A stretch of DNA of 44,989 nt from assembly GCA_964541605.1 (NCBI GenBank), contig CAZIQY010000018.1, forward strand, positions 1 through 44,989, read 5' to 3'. This document shows, in pieces, positions 29,574 to 38,461 of the stretch. The position numbers were made by a program, and so were the translations under genes. The notes under the pieces were generated by a model. It was not told the DNA's origin. It worked only from the letters and a program-made list of their open reading frames with translations, and did no database searches. This stretch comes from CAZIQY01 sp964541605. GTDB lineage: Bacteria; Desulfobacterota; Syntrophia; Syntrophales; UBA2185. The first letter of the stretch is position 1. Every line of letters starts with the position of its first letter.

Positions 29574-29972
29574 TTTTGCGCGCATGGTCTTCTTTTTAGA
29601 TTGCATGTGCTTGAGTTCGAGAATCTTTTCTTTTGCGCGTCTTGAACGCCGCCGCTTCTGTCTCTTGATTTTCTCGATCCGCTGTTTCTCCGCATTGATA
29701 ACCCCCCGCTGAAGCCGCTCGATCCGGTCCAGAAGCAGCCGGCGCGCCAGGAAGCGGTTCATCGCTTGGGATCGTTCCCGCTGGCATTTCACGGAAAGTC
29801 CCGTGGGCAGATGGACAAGATACACACAGGAAGAAGTTTTGTTCACCTTTTGCCCGCCGGGACCGGATGACCGGATAAAGGTCTCCCGTAGGTCGCCCTC
29901 CGAAACCCCCAGCCGCCCCATGCGTGCTTCGAGAGCCTTTTCCTTTTCCGGTGAAACGTTAAACAGATTCAT
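29556..29972 (-). CDS. Peptide chain release factor-like protein (GGQ domain)
   Basis: A 138-residue protein with the class I release-factor catalytic motif SGPGGQKVNK (Gly39-Gly40-Gln41), which hydrolyses peptidyl-tRNA, but no codon-recognition domain. A long basic tail follows (IEKIKRQKRRRSRRAKEK), as in ribosome-rescue factors of the ArfB or C12orf65/MTRFR type that enter the empty mRNA channel. It is likely a rescue factor for stalled ribosomes. It follows the TGS GTPase gene by 12 nt, so they are probably co-transcribed. Its 3' end runs into a REP-like hairpin that supplies the stop codon, so the original C-terminus may have been slightly different. Confidence 0.87.
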   Translation of the reverse strand: MNLFNVSPEKEKALEARMGRLGVSEGDLRETFIRSSGPGGQKVNKTSSCVYLVHLPTGLSVKCQRERSQAMNRFLARRLLLDRIERLQRGVINAEKQRIEKIKRQKRRRSRRAKEKILELKHMQSKKKTMRAKVKLPV

Positions 29973-29984
29973 ACGGCATCGCTT

Positions 29985-30971
29985 TCAGATGCATATCTCA
30001 ACCACGTCGCCATCCTGCATGACATAGTCCCGCTGGACCATCTGACCGTCACGAACCGTCTTTCCCCAGATTCTGGCATATTTCAGTTTGTTTACAAAAT
30101 CGTTGTGAATATCGCCGGCCAGATCCGTCAGGGTGCTGCCGACAGGAATCACGAACGGCGCCGTACGGTCCGGTTCCTTTCCGGGACGCTTCGTATAGAC
30201 GCGGATGATTCCCGACAGAGCGTAGAGTGTGTCCAGAAAGGCCATGACGTTCCTGCCGGTTCGCGTTGACATACCGATGCAGGGCAATGTGATTCCCGTG
30301 AGTTCCAGAAATACATCGAAATTCTCTTTATCTTCAGGTCTATCCATCTTATTGACCGCGACAAACATGGTTTTAATCCTTGGAGGCTTCTTTAAATCTC
30401 CCGGAACGGGGCAGACCTCCGAGAAAATGCGGAATGAGTGAAGGATTGCAAGGCAGTCATCCAACTGCCCAATGGGATCGGCGGTGATATCCAGAAGGAT
30501 GACAACAATATCGGAACGGCGGATCAGATCGGTGAGTGACGGGTCTGTGTAATCTCTTGTCACGGGAGGCGTATCGATAAGCTGAAACTGGATGTTTTCA
30601 TACTGCGCCATCCCCGGTGTTGGCCTGTGGGTTGAGTGGGGAAAATCGGCGACTTCCGGAGAGGTGTTCGTAATCAGCTTCACAAGGGAAGATTTCCCCG
30701 TATTGGGCGGGCCGATCACAACCACCTGGGCCGCTCCTTCCTTTTCAATATCGTAAGGCGTTTTTTGTTTTGCCGCCCCCTTTTTCTTCTGCGCCTGATC
30801 CTTGAATTTTGAAATGCGCTCCCGGAGCATGGCCTTAAGCTTGTCCGTGCCCTTGTGCTTGGGCATTATGGCAAGCATTTCCTCCAGGGCCTCCACCTTG
30901 TCTTCCGGTGTTTTTGCCTCGCGAAACCGCTGTTCTGCTTCGAAATACTGGGGCGGCAGATTGGCCGGCAT
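29985..30971 (-). CDS. GTPase with C-terminal TGS domain (DRG/Obg-like)
   Basis: A TRAFAC-class GTPase. The P-loop GPPNTGKSS is at about 87-95, preceded by an alpha-helical lysine-rich region. The switch II equivalent is LIDTPP, and NKMD is the guanine-specificity motif. The last 65 residues form a TGS domain (GSTLTDLAGDIHNDF to MQDGDVVEICI). This is the layout of DRG-type GTPases that act on ribosomes. The ATG at codon 7 of the open frame is chosen because the MPANL start is typical of the family and GAGGAA precedes it; a GTG at 30989 is the alternative. The switch II Gly is replaced by Pro (DTPP), as in DRG-like relatives. The neighbouring release-factor-like gene suggests a joint role in translation. 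Confidence 0.88.
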   Translation of the reverse strand: MPANLPPQYFEAEQRFREAKTPEDKVEALEEMLAIMPKHKGTDKLKAMLRERISKFKDQAQKKKGAAKQKTPYDIEKEGAAQVVVIGPPNTGKSSLVKLITNTSPEVADFPHSTHRPTPGMAQYENIQFQLIDTPPVTRDYTDPSLTDLIRRSDIVVILLDITADPIGQLDDCLAILHSFRIFSEVCPVPGDLKKPPRIKTMFVAVNKMDRPEDKENFDVFLELTGITLPCIGMSTRTGRNVMAFLDTLYALSGIIRVYTKRPGKEPDRTAPFVIPVGSTLTDLAGDIHNDFVNKLKYARIWGKTVRDGQMVQRDYVMQDGDVVEICI

Positions 30972-30995
30972 GATTGAAATATTCCTCACTGTAAA

Positions 30996-31023
30996 GCCCC
31001 TCCCTCAGGGAGGCGAGCTTCAC
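30996..31023 (+). repeat. REP-like hairpin, copy 3
   Basis: CCTCCC and GGGAGG arms with a TCA loop, then GAGCTTCAC, preceded by GTAAAG as in copy 2 (GTAAAC). It lies about 24 nt upstream of the start codon of the TGS GTPase gene on the opposite strand, where it would sit in the mRNA leader. Confidence 0.65.
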
Positions 31024-31106
31024 ATGGTATTTATTCGGTATTTTTCACATAGAGGCAGGAAAAGTCAAGACAAACCATCCCTTCGAGGTTATCCAGGTTA
31101 TTACTT

Positions 31107-31190
31107 CGGCAACAATATACGTCAAAGCCGTCATTCCCGCGAAAGCGGGAATCCAGAATTGGCCTGGATGCCGGATCAAGTCCGGGATAG
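31107..31190 (+). repeat. Dispersed two-hairpin repeat, copy 3
   Basis: TTCCCGC-GAAA-GCGGGAA is a perfect 7-bp stem with a GAAA tetraloop (31134-31151). A second hairpin, ATGCCGGA with one mismatched partner arm, follows. It is nearly identical over its full length to 44842-44925, including the leading CGGCAACAATATA and GTCAAAGCCGTCAT. Confidence 0.85.
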
Positions 31191-31237
31191 CACGATTAGC
31201 GATTCAAATCTACAGAGAAAAGCCTTGCTGGAAAAGT

Positions 31238-32149
31238 TCAGCCGAGGCCGGCGACGTATCGCTCGAAATCCCAGGCCATGGCGGCGGAGTGCATGTACTT
31301 ATTCGATTCGCACCGTATGATCGTTGCTAGGGGCAGTCTCTCCTTCAACCGCTGTATGTTCCTCTCGACGTGAAGCTTGTCGGTCGATGCCAGTGTGACC
31401 GCAACATGAACGGCGACCGTTTCCAGATCCTGCCAGATGGTGTAGCCGATAGCGGATTTGGCGGTTTTCTTCAGGCGGTGGGGATTGGCGGCCAGCAGAG
31501 TATCCCGGTAGCGTTGCATTTGTTCCGGCTCCCTGACCGCGTCGACCCGGAATGTTTTCAAATACCACAGCACGAAGTATTTGACCAGGTGATAGACATC
31601 GGCGGGCAGGAATAAAAGCCCTTTGATGAACCAGGGAGCCGTGAAATCGCTGTTAGGGCCGATCATGAAGCCGGCACGGGCCTGGAGCCTGCCGTGTTTG
31701 AGGGCTTCGATCAGGGTGGTTGCCCCGAGGGAACTCCCGGCGACGATCATACGTGACTGATCTATCCCGAGCTTCGAGCATGCCTCGACCAGGTCTCGGG
31801 CCAACCGGGCGATGCTGAAATCATCGGTCGTCAACCTTTTCCGCTCAATCACCGCTGATGTTTTTTCCCGCGATTCAAGGTAATACACCGGCCGCAGCGG
31901 CACGATTTCCCTCAGAAAATCGACCCAGCCACTGATCGCCGAGACGAACCCCGGCACAAAAACCAACGGATCTGCGGATACCTCCTTCAGCGGCAGAAAC
32001 TGCATCACCCGGAGCGAAACTCCCTCGTCTACGCGAACCATCCGGACAGAGAACTCCGCCGCCGGATGCCTGATCGGATCAGCCACTTCTTTTCGCATGT
32101 TCGACTCTGTACACCCTAAATTTTCAACAATCAGCTTGCATCTACACAT
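31238..32149 (-). CDS. Alpha/beta hydrolase-fold protein
   Basis: A 303-residue protein with the nucleophile elbow GSSLG (Ser140), a preceding oxyanion-side motif FVPGFVSAISGW and a plausible catalytic His in KYMHSAAMAW near the C-terminus. The acid residue is not obvious. No signal peptide, so cytoplasmic. The substrate cannot be told. The first 17 residues (MCRCKLIVENLGCTESN) look non-conserved, so the Met at 18 (position 32098) may be the true start. It follows kdpE by 131 nt on the same strand. No link to potassium transport is evident. Confidence 0.75.
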   Translation of the reverse strand: MCRCKLIVENLGCTESNMRKEVADPIRHPAAEFSVRMVRVDEGVSLRVMQFLPLKEVSADPLVFVPGFVSAISGWVDFLREIVPLRPVYYLESREKTSAVIERKRLTTDDFSIARLARDLVEACSKLGIDQSRMIVAGSSLGATTLIEALKHGRLQARAGFMIGPNSDFTAPWFIKGLLFLPADVYHLVKYFVLWYLKTFRVDAVREPEQMQRYRDTLLAANPHRLKKTAKSAIGYTIWQDLETVAVHVAVTLASTDKLHVERNIQRLKERLPLATIIRCESNKYMHSAAMAWDFERYVAGLG

Positions 32150-32280
32150 TGAAATTCATGAGGCTGATCTTGATCAAAATGAGATAAATCTTGACTTTGA
32201 TAGACCTGCAACTCGACAATTTTTGGTTCAGAAATGCGGTGAGGATTAACATTTTATAATCATTTCATGAAACAGTCATG

Positions 32281-32991
32281 TTAGCCTTTTCCCGGGTCGT
32301 ATTTAAACCTGTAACCGACGCCGGGCTCGTTGATCAGAAATCTCGGGCGGGCCGGGTCTTTTTCGATCTTGTGCCGCAGCTGGGTCATGTAAACCCGGAG
32401 ATATTGCGTCTGTTCGATGTGGGAAGGCCCCCAGACCTCCTTAAGCAACTGCCGATGTGTTATCACTTTACCCGCATGCTGTGTAAAAAGGGCAATAAGA
32501 CGGTATTCAATCGGGGTCAGGTGGATTTCGTTATTGTCCAGAAAAACCTGTCTTCTGGAATAATCAACGCGGAGCTCGTCAGCAACAAATTCAACCTCGT
32601 TTTGTCCTTCTTGTTGAAGCCTCTTGTGTCTGCCGGCGACACGAATTCTTGCCAGAAGTTCTCCCACACCGAAGGGTTTCGTCAAATAGTCGTCCGCTCC
32701 GCAATCAAGAGCTTTGATCTTGTCTTTTTCTTGTTCCCGCGCCGAAATGATGATAATGGGAACCTTAGACCATTCTCTGAGTCTTTTAATGACTTCTATC
32801 CCATCCATATCGGGCAGGCCGAGGTCGAGAAGCACTACATCAGGATTCCATTCTGCAGCCCTCACGAGACCATCCTTGCCCGTCTCCGCTTCCACCAGGC
32901 GATAGTGTTCACTTTCAATCGCAACCCGAAGAAATCGTCGCATTTGTACTTCATCTTCGACAAGGAGGATAAGCTCTCCGGTTTTTGACAT
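32281..32991 (-). CDS. kdpE: Response regulator KdpE
   Basis: An OmpR/PhoB-type regulator. The receiver domain carries the acidic pocket at Glu12/Asp13, phospho-acceptor Asp56 in LLDLGLPD and a conserved Lys in LTKPF. A winged-helix DNA-binding domain follows (HLTPIEYRLIALFTQHAGKVITHRQLLKEVWG, RVYMTQLRHKIEKDP). The 236 residues are typical. It is 37 nt after kdpD and last in the kdp cluster. On phosphorylation by KdpD it would activate kdpFABC. Confidence 0.95.
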   Translation of the reverse strand: MSKTGELILLVEDEVQMRRFLRVAIESEHYRLVEAETGKDGLVRAAEWNPDVVLLDLGLPDMDGIEVIKRLREWSKVPIIIISAREQEKDKIKALDCGADDYLTKPFGVGELLARIRVAGRHKRLQQEGQNEVEFVADELRVDYSRRQVFLDNNEIHLTPIEYRLIALFTQHAGKVITHRQLLKEVWGPSHIEQTQYLRVYMTQLRHKIEKDPARPRFLINEPGVGYRFKYDPGKG

Positions 32992-33028
32992 GGTTTCTTC
33001 CTCCAGTATTTATTGATACGGCACATCT

Positions 33029-35719
33029 TCAGGAATAGGTCTCCCCATCGAGCACCGGCGGTTCTCTGTCTATGGGAAGGGTAAATCTGAAAACGCCGCC
33101 GCCGCCGGAACGATTTTCCGCCCATATGCGACCGCCGTGTGCATCCACGATCGCCTTGCATATGGAAAGCCCGAGTCCAACCCCTTTGCCGGATACCTTT
33201 TCATGGGCAAATTTATCAAAGATGTGTTCTTTACCAATCTCTTGTATGCCCGGACCTCTGTCGGCAATCTCAATTTGAACGGATGCCTTTTGGGTGCGAA
33301 CACAGATGTCAACGGGAGTCCCGGAAGGGGTGTGTTGAATGACGTTTTCCACAAGATTTGCAAGAACCTGTTCCATGAGAATCGGATCAAAGGGTATCAG
33401 CGGCAGATCCGCTGGAATGGATACATTGACGGGACGGGCGTGCAGCATGTTCGACTGCCTGTCGAGAACCACGCCGATGATCTCCTCCAGGGAATGCCAT
33501 TCCTTGTTAACCCGGACGGTTCCTGATTCGAGGCGCGTAATGTTCAGAACATTCCGGATGATATGATTGAGGCGCTCTGCTTCTTCATGGATGGCTTTGA
33601 TCATTTCTTCCCGTTTATCCTCCGGAATGTTCTTCCCACCATGGATGAGTGTGCTTGCCGCTCCTGTGATCGTTGCCAGAGGAGTCCTTAAATCATGGGA
33701 AACGGAACTCAGGAATGTATTTCTCATGCTCTGTGATTCGGCATTCAGACGTTCCCTGTAGGCTTCCTGCGCCAGCTTCACCCGTTCAAGGGCCATAGCG
33801 GTCTGGTTCGTAAATGTCTCCAGGAAATGAATTTCTCCGGGATCAAACGGTACATCGGGACTATGTGGAAGGACACCGATGACACCGACAGGACCGGACG
33901 AAGCGATCATTGGCAGATAAAGGGCCTTTGCGGCCATCAGGGTATCCGTTCCAAGACCGGCGGCTTGCCTGTTTTCGAAAACCCACTGAGCGATGCTCCA
34001 TTCTTTCTGGTCAATTGCGAATGTACCTTGGGCGGTTGAAAGCACTTTCAGGCGACCCTCGTGATCGGGAATCAGGACCACCGCCTGGCCGTGGAAGACC
34101 TCACCGATGTGTTTTACAGCAATATCACTGAGTTTTTCTTTCTTTCGTTCCCTTGCCAGATCACGGCTCAATCCATAAAGGGCCGCTGTGTTTCCCTCGC
34201 GGCACCTTGCCTCCTCGGCCTGTTCGCGGACCCGTAGGGCAAGCCCGCTGATGACGACAGATACCACGAACAGGACAATGAAAGTCACAATATATCTTAT
34301 ATCGGCGACGGCAAAGGTGAAATAGGGTGGAACAAAGAAAAAATCGAATGCCGCCACGCTCAGCAGTGTCACTAAGAGGGACGGCATGCGACTGGTTCTG
34401 ACAGCCGTGACCACAACCCCGAGCAGATAGACCATCACAAGATTAATAAGATCGAAAAAAGGAAACATGAGGGCTGCAATTCCGGTAGCGACGACAACGA
34501 CGCCGATGCTCCACATCCACTCGAGGGGGTTTGTTTTTGTCTTTTTTATCCGCCCCGCTTTATGTCGTTTGGGTTCTTCCAACTCGCCTGTGATGACGTA
34601 GATATCAATGTCTCCACTGCCACGGATGATTTCATCCAGTGGTGATCCGAAGAGCTTGTCCTTCCAGCGGGGGTGCGTCGGTTTTCCGACAATGATTTTT
34701 CCGACATTTTTCAACCTTGCAAAGTTGAGTATCTCCTCACTGACCCGGTGGCCTGTCAACGTTACCGTTTCCGCTCCCAGGCTTTCGGCCAGCCGCAGGT
34801 GCTCTGCAAGCAGCCGCTTGTCGTCCTCCGAGGGGCGAACATGTGTGGGTGCTTCCACATTGACGGCTATCCAGTCCGCACGAAGTCCTGCGGCCATACG
34901 ACGGGCCGCTCTGATGAGACGCACCGATCGCGGGTTGGGACCTACACAAACCAGGATGCGTTCCGTCGCCTGCCAGATGGTATGTACGCCCATGTCACGC
35001 CGATAGCTTTCCATCTGTTCATCCACGCGTTGGGCTGTGCGTCGCAAAGCCAGTTCTCGAAGGGCGATGAGGTTGCCTTTCTGAAAGAAATGGGCCATGG
35101 CCTTTTCGGCCTGTTCGGGAATATAGACTTTTCCCTCCTTGAGACGCTGCAATAAGTCGTCCGGCGGCAAATCGATCAGTTCGATTTCATCGGCCCTGTC
35201 CAGAAATGAATCCGGGATCGTTTCGCTGACATTCACGCGGGTGATCTGGTGGACAATGTCGTTGAGGCTTTCCAGGTGCTGGACATTGACGGTCGTATAA
35301 ACGGAAATGCCTGCACAGAGGAGTTCTTTCACATCCTGCCATCGTTTTTTATGGCGGGCGCCGGGCGTGTTTGAATGGGCGAGTTCATCTACCAGAATAA
35401 CTGCCGGGTTTCGGGATAAGGCTGAATCAAGATCGAATTCGGGCAGGTTTTTGCCCCGGTAGGAATAATAGGTGCGGGGCAGGATCTCCAGACCATCTAA
35501 CAGTTTTTCCGTCTCCTGTCGGCCATGGGTTTCCACGATGCCGACGACAATGTCTTCCCCCTCTTCCTGCTTCCTCCTTGCCGCTTCCAGCATGGCGTAT
35601 GTTTTGCCCACACCGGGAGCTGCACCAAAGAAAATCTTGAGTCTTCCCTGTCGATTGTCCTGTTCTTCTTTTTCCACCCTTTTGAGAAGGGTATCAGGAT
35701 CAGGTCTTTGTGTATCCAT
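33029..35719 (-). CDS. kdpD: Sensor histidine kinase KdpD
   Basis: The full-length 896-residue potassium and turgor sensor. Domains in order: KdpD N-terminal ATP-binding region (Walker A GAAPGVGKT at 32-40), a USP-like domain (WQATERILVCVGPNPRSVRLIRAARRM), four clustered membrane helices around residues 400-500, a GAF-like domain, then the histidine kinase core with SHDLRTPLA (His near 675) and ATPase motifs NLVENVIQHT, DRGPGIQ and GVGLGLSICKAIVDAHGG. It lies between kdpC and kdpE. Confidence 0.97.
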   Translation of the reverse strand: MDTQRPDPDTLLKRVEKEEQDNRQGRLKIFFGAAPGVGKTYAMLEAARRKQEEGEDIVVGIVETHGRQETEKLLDGLEILPRTYYSYRGKNLPEFDLDSALSRNPAVILVDELAHSNTPGARHKKRWQDVKELLCAGISVYTTVNVQHLESLNDIVHQITRVNVSETIPDSFLDRADEIELIDLPPDDLLQRLKEGKVYIPEQAEKAMAHFFQKGNLIALRELALRRTAQRVDEQMESYRRDMGVHTIWQATERILVCVGPNPRSVRLIRAARRMAAGLRADWIAVNVEAPTHVRPSEDDKRLLAEHLRLAESLGAETVTLTGHRVSEEILNFARLKNVGKIIVGKPTHPRWKDKLFGSPLDEIIRGSGDIDIYVITGELEEPKRHKAGRIKKTKTNPLEWMWSIGVVVVATGIAALMFPFFDLINLVMVYLLGVVVTAVRTSRMPSLLVTLLSVAAFDFFFVPPYFTFAVADIRYIVTFIVLFVVSVVISGLALRVREQAEEARCREGNTAALYGLSRDLARERKKEKLSDIAVKHIGEVFHGQAVVLIPDHEGRLKVLSTAQGTFAIDQKEWSIAQWVFENRQAAGLGTDTLMAAKALYLPMIASSGPVGVIGVLPHSPDVPFDPGEIHFLETFTNQTAMALERVKLAQEAYRERLNAESQSMRNTFLSSVSHDLRTPLATITGAASTLIHGGKNIPEDKREEMIKAIHEEAERLNHIIRNVLNITRLESGTVRVNKEWHSLEEIIGVVLDRQSNMLHARPVNVSIPADLPLIPFDPILMEQVLANLVENVIQHTPSGTPVDICVRTQKASVQIEIADRGPGIQEIGKEHIFDKFAHEKVSGKGVGLGLSICKAIVDAHGGRIWAENRSGGGGVFRFTLPIDREPPVLDGETYS

Positions 35720-35779
35720 GGCTGTTCGTTATATCCGTGGTGCAGAATTTTATCATACGCTTTTATAAATGTAACATGA

Positions 35780-36352
35780 TTATCGCAAGTTATCCAGAGC
35801 CATATTTAATGTTAAGACATGGACGACCGGTTCTCCGAGGACGCCGAAAGCCCGTCCCCGGATGTGGGAAAGGACGAGACGCCTCACCGACTGTTCATCA
35901 AAGCCACGGGCTCTGGACACGCGCGGGACCTGGTAAAGGGCGGCAGCAGGGCTGATGTGGGGATCAAGACCGCTTCCGGATGACGTGACCAGATCAACGG
36001 GAATGGGAATTCGGTTCTGCGGATCGGCTTTGTGTAAAAGATCTATCCTCTCCTGAACAATTTTAATAAATTCTGCATTCGACGGTCCCCAGTTGGAACC
36101 CGTTGATGCTGAGCTGTTATAAGGAAAAGGAGCCGTCGCGGAAGGCCGTGCCCGGAAATAGCGAGAGTCCTCGAACGGCTGCCCGATAAGCTCCGATCCC
36201 ATGAGGCGGCCATTTACCATGATGAGACTTCCGTTGGCCTGGCGGGGGAAGATTACCTGGGAAATGCACGTGATGACCAAGGGGTAAAAAAATCCCGTCA
36301 ACAGGATCAGGGAGAACAACAATAAAAAAGCCTGGCGCAGATGATGTTTCAT
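35780..36352 (-). CDS. kdpC: Potassium-transporting ATPase subunit KdpC
   Basis: A 190-residue subunit with one N-terminal membrane helix (AFLLLFSLILLTGFFYPLVITC) and an extracytoplasmic domain with SELIGQPFEDSRYFRARPSA and GSGLDPHISPAAALYQVPRVSRARG, both diagnostic of the family. The Met at 36352 is chosen over the frame start at 36388 because it begins MKHHLRQAF just before the helix and leaves 13 nt after kdpB instead of an overlap. Confidence 0.95.
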   Translation of the reverse strand: MKHHLRQAFLLLFSLILLTGFFYPLVITCISQVIFPRQANGSLIMVNGRLMGSELIGQPFEDSRYFRARPSATAPFPYNSSASTGSNWGPSNAEFIKIVQERIDLLHKADPQNRIPIPVDLVTSSGSGLDPHISPAAALYQVPRVSRARGFDEQSVRRLVLSHIRGRAFGVLGEPVVHVLTLNMALDNLR

Positions 36353-36365
36353 GGATATCAACCTT

Positions 36366-38438
36366 TCAAAACAGCCCGAGGGCAACAAGGATCATGTCAA
36401 TCAGCTTGATACCGAGAAAGGGAACAAGCAGCCCTCCCAGGCCGAAGACAAGCAGATTGCGTTTCAGGACGACCGCCGCGCCGGCAGGGCGATATTGAAC
36501 TCCCCTGAGAGCCAGGGGAATGAGAGCGACAATGATCAGGGCGTTAAAGATAACGGCAGACAGAACAGCGCTCTGAGGCGTTGACAATCCCATGACGTTG
36601 AGGGTGGACAGCTCCGGGTAAATGCCGGCAAAGGCAGCCGGCAGGATGGCGAAGTACTTTGCCACATCGTTGGAAATACTGAAGGTCGTCAATGTCCCCC
36701 GTGTCATGAGGAGCTGTTTCCCGACACGGACGATCTCAATGAGCTTCGTGGGATTCGAGTCCAGATCCACAAGATTTCCTGCCTCCTTGGCGGCCTGGGT
36801 GCCTGTGTTCATAGCCACGGCCACATCCGCCTGCGCCAGGGCGGGCGCGTCATTCGTTCCGTCTCCCGTCATGGCCACCAGATGACCCCGAGACTGGTAT
36901 TCTCTGATAACGTTGAGCTTGGTCTCCGGGGTTGCCTCGGCGTGAAAGTCATCGACGCCTGCCTCAGCGGCGACAGCGGCGGCGGTAAGAGGATTGTCCC
37001 CCGTGATCATGACCGTCCGAATGCCCATTTTTCTCATGTCGGAAAAACGCTCCTTTATGCCACCCTTCACCACATCGCTAAGCTGAATGACCCCGAGGAC
37101 GGTGTCGTTTTGAGCCACGACGAGAGGCGTTCCGCCCCGGCGGGCAACATCTTCGACGGTGGATCGAATTTCCGGAGAAAATTCTCCCCCCTGATTTGTG
37201 ACATAGGCTGCAAGGGCATCTGCCGCACCTTTGCGGATCTCTTTGCCGTCTAAATTAACACCGCTCATGCGGGTTCTAGCGGTAAAAGGGATGAACCGAG
37301 CGCCGATGTTCTTGAGATCCCGTTCTCTGATGCCATAATCCTTCTTGGCCAGGACGACGATGCTCCGGCCCTCCGGCGTTTCATCGGCCAGGGAGGCCAA
37401 CTGAGCGGCGGCGGCGAGTTTGTGTACATCCCCGTCACCGGCGGGTATAAAGGCGGTCGCCACCCTGTTGCCGAGGGTGATGGTGCCTGTTTTGTCGAGC
37501 AGCAGCACATCCACGTCACCAGCGGCCTCGATGGCGCGACCCGACATGGCAATGACGTTCGCCTGAATCATACGATCCATGCCCGCAACGCCGATAGCCG
37601 AGAGAAGCCCGCCGATCGTTGTCGGAATCAGGCAGACAAGAAGAGCCGCAAGGACCGTGATGGATGCCGGCGCCCCCCGTCCTGCGGCGTGAACGCTGTA
37701 AATAGAGAAGGGAAGCAGCGTGGCCGTAACCATGAGGAATATGATCGTCAGACCCGCCAGCAGGATATCCAGGGCAATCTCGTTAGGGGTTTTTCTCCTG
37801 CTTGCTCCTTCCACCATGGCGATCATCCGGTCTAAAAAAGATTCACCGGGATTGGAGGATATCCGGATGATCAGCCAGTCGGAGAGAACCCTTGTTCCGC
37901 CGGTGACGGCGCTCCGGTCGCCGCCGCTTTCCCGAATGACGGGAGCGCTTTCCCCCGTGATGGCACTCTCGTCGACAGAGGCGATGCCCTCCACAACATC
38001 GCCGTCTCCCGGGATGGTTTCGCCCGCTTCAACAAAAACGACGTCGTCTTTTTTCAGTTGTGAGCTTGGCATCTCTGTCTTTTCCGCATCCGCTTGAGGT
38101 CTGGCGAGGCGTTTCGCCGTTACATCCCGCCTTGAACCTCGCAGCGCCCTTGCCTGCGCCTTTCCTCTTCCTTCGGCCATGGCCTCGGCGAAATTGGAGA
38201 AAAAAACCGTGAACCACAACCAGAGGGTCACGGATAGAACGAAACCGGGGCGTTCTTCTCCGGCCCCGAAGAGGGAGAAGATGAACAGCAATGTGGTGAG
38301 CAAACTTCCCACTTCGACGACAAACATGACGGGGCGCCGGATCATATGAAAGGGGTTCAGCTTGATGCATGCATCCAGGAGGGCCTGCCTGATGATCGAG
38401 ACATCGTAAATAGAAGGTTTGTTGGCGGTATGACTCAT
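36366..38438 (-). CDS. kdpB: Potassium-transporting ATPase subunit KdpB
   Basis: The P-type ATPase subunit of the Kdp complex. The phosphorylation site is Asp315 in DKTGT, with the actuator motif TGES at 161-164, the hinge TGDGTNDAPAL and MTGDNPLTA also present. The 690 residues are standard. Positioned between kdpA (23 nt upstream) and kdpC. Confidence 0.98.
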   Translation of the reverse strand: MSHTANKPSIYDVSIIRQALLDACIKLNPFHMIRRPVMFVVEVGSLLTTLLFIFSLFGAGEERPGFVLSVTLWLWFTVFFSNFAEAMAEGRGKAQARALRGSRRDVTAKRLARPQADAEKTEMPSSQLKKDDVVFVEAGETIPGDGDVVEGIASVDESAITGESAPVIRESGGDRSAVTGGTRVLSDWLIIRISSNPGESFLDRMIAMVEGASRRKTPNEIALDILLAGLTIIFLMVTATLLPFSIYSVHAAGRGAPASITVLAALLVCLIPTTIGGLLSAIGVAGMDRMIQANVIAMSGRAIEAAGDVDVLLLDKTGTITLGNRVATAFIPAGDGDVHKLAAAAQLASLADETPEGRSIVVLAKKDYGIRERDLKNIGARFIPFTARTRMSGVNLDGKEIRKGAADALAAYVTNQGGEFSPEIRSTVEDVARRGGTPLVVAQNDTVLGVIQLSDVVKGGIKERFSDMRKMGIRTVMITGDNPLTAAAVAAEAGVDDFHAEATPETKLNVIREYQSRGHLVAMTGDGTNDAPALAQADVAVAMNTGTQAAKEAGNLVDLDSNPTKLIEIVRVGKQLLMTRGTLTTFSISNDVAKYFAILPAAFAGIYPELSTLNVMGLSTPQSAVLSAVIFNALIIVALIPLALRGVQYRPAGAAVVLKRNLLVFGLGGLLVPFLGIKLIDMILVALGLF

Positions 38439-38461
38439 GGTAATCGCACCTTGTGTAAAGA

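Noticed and set aside
32278..32988. Plus-strand frame of the same length as kdpE
   Set aside because: Exactly antisense to kdpE, which has all receiver and winged-helix motifs.
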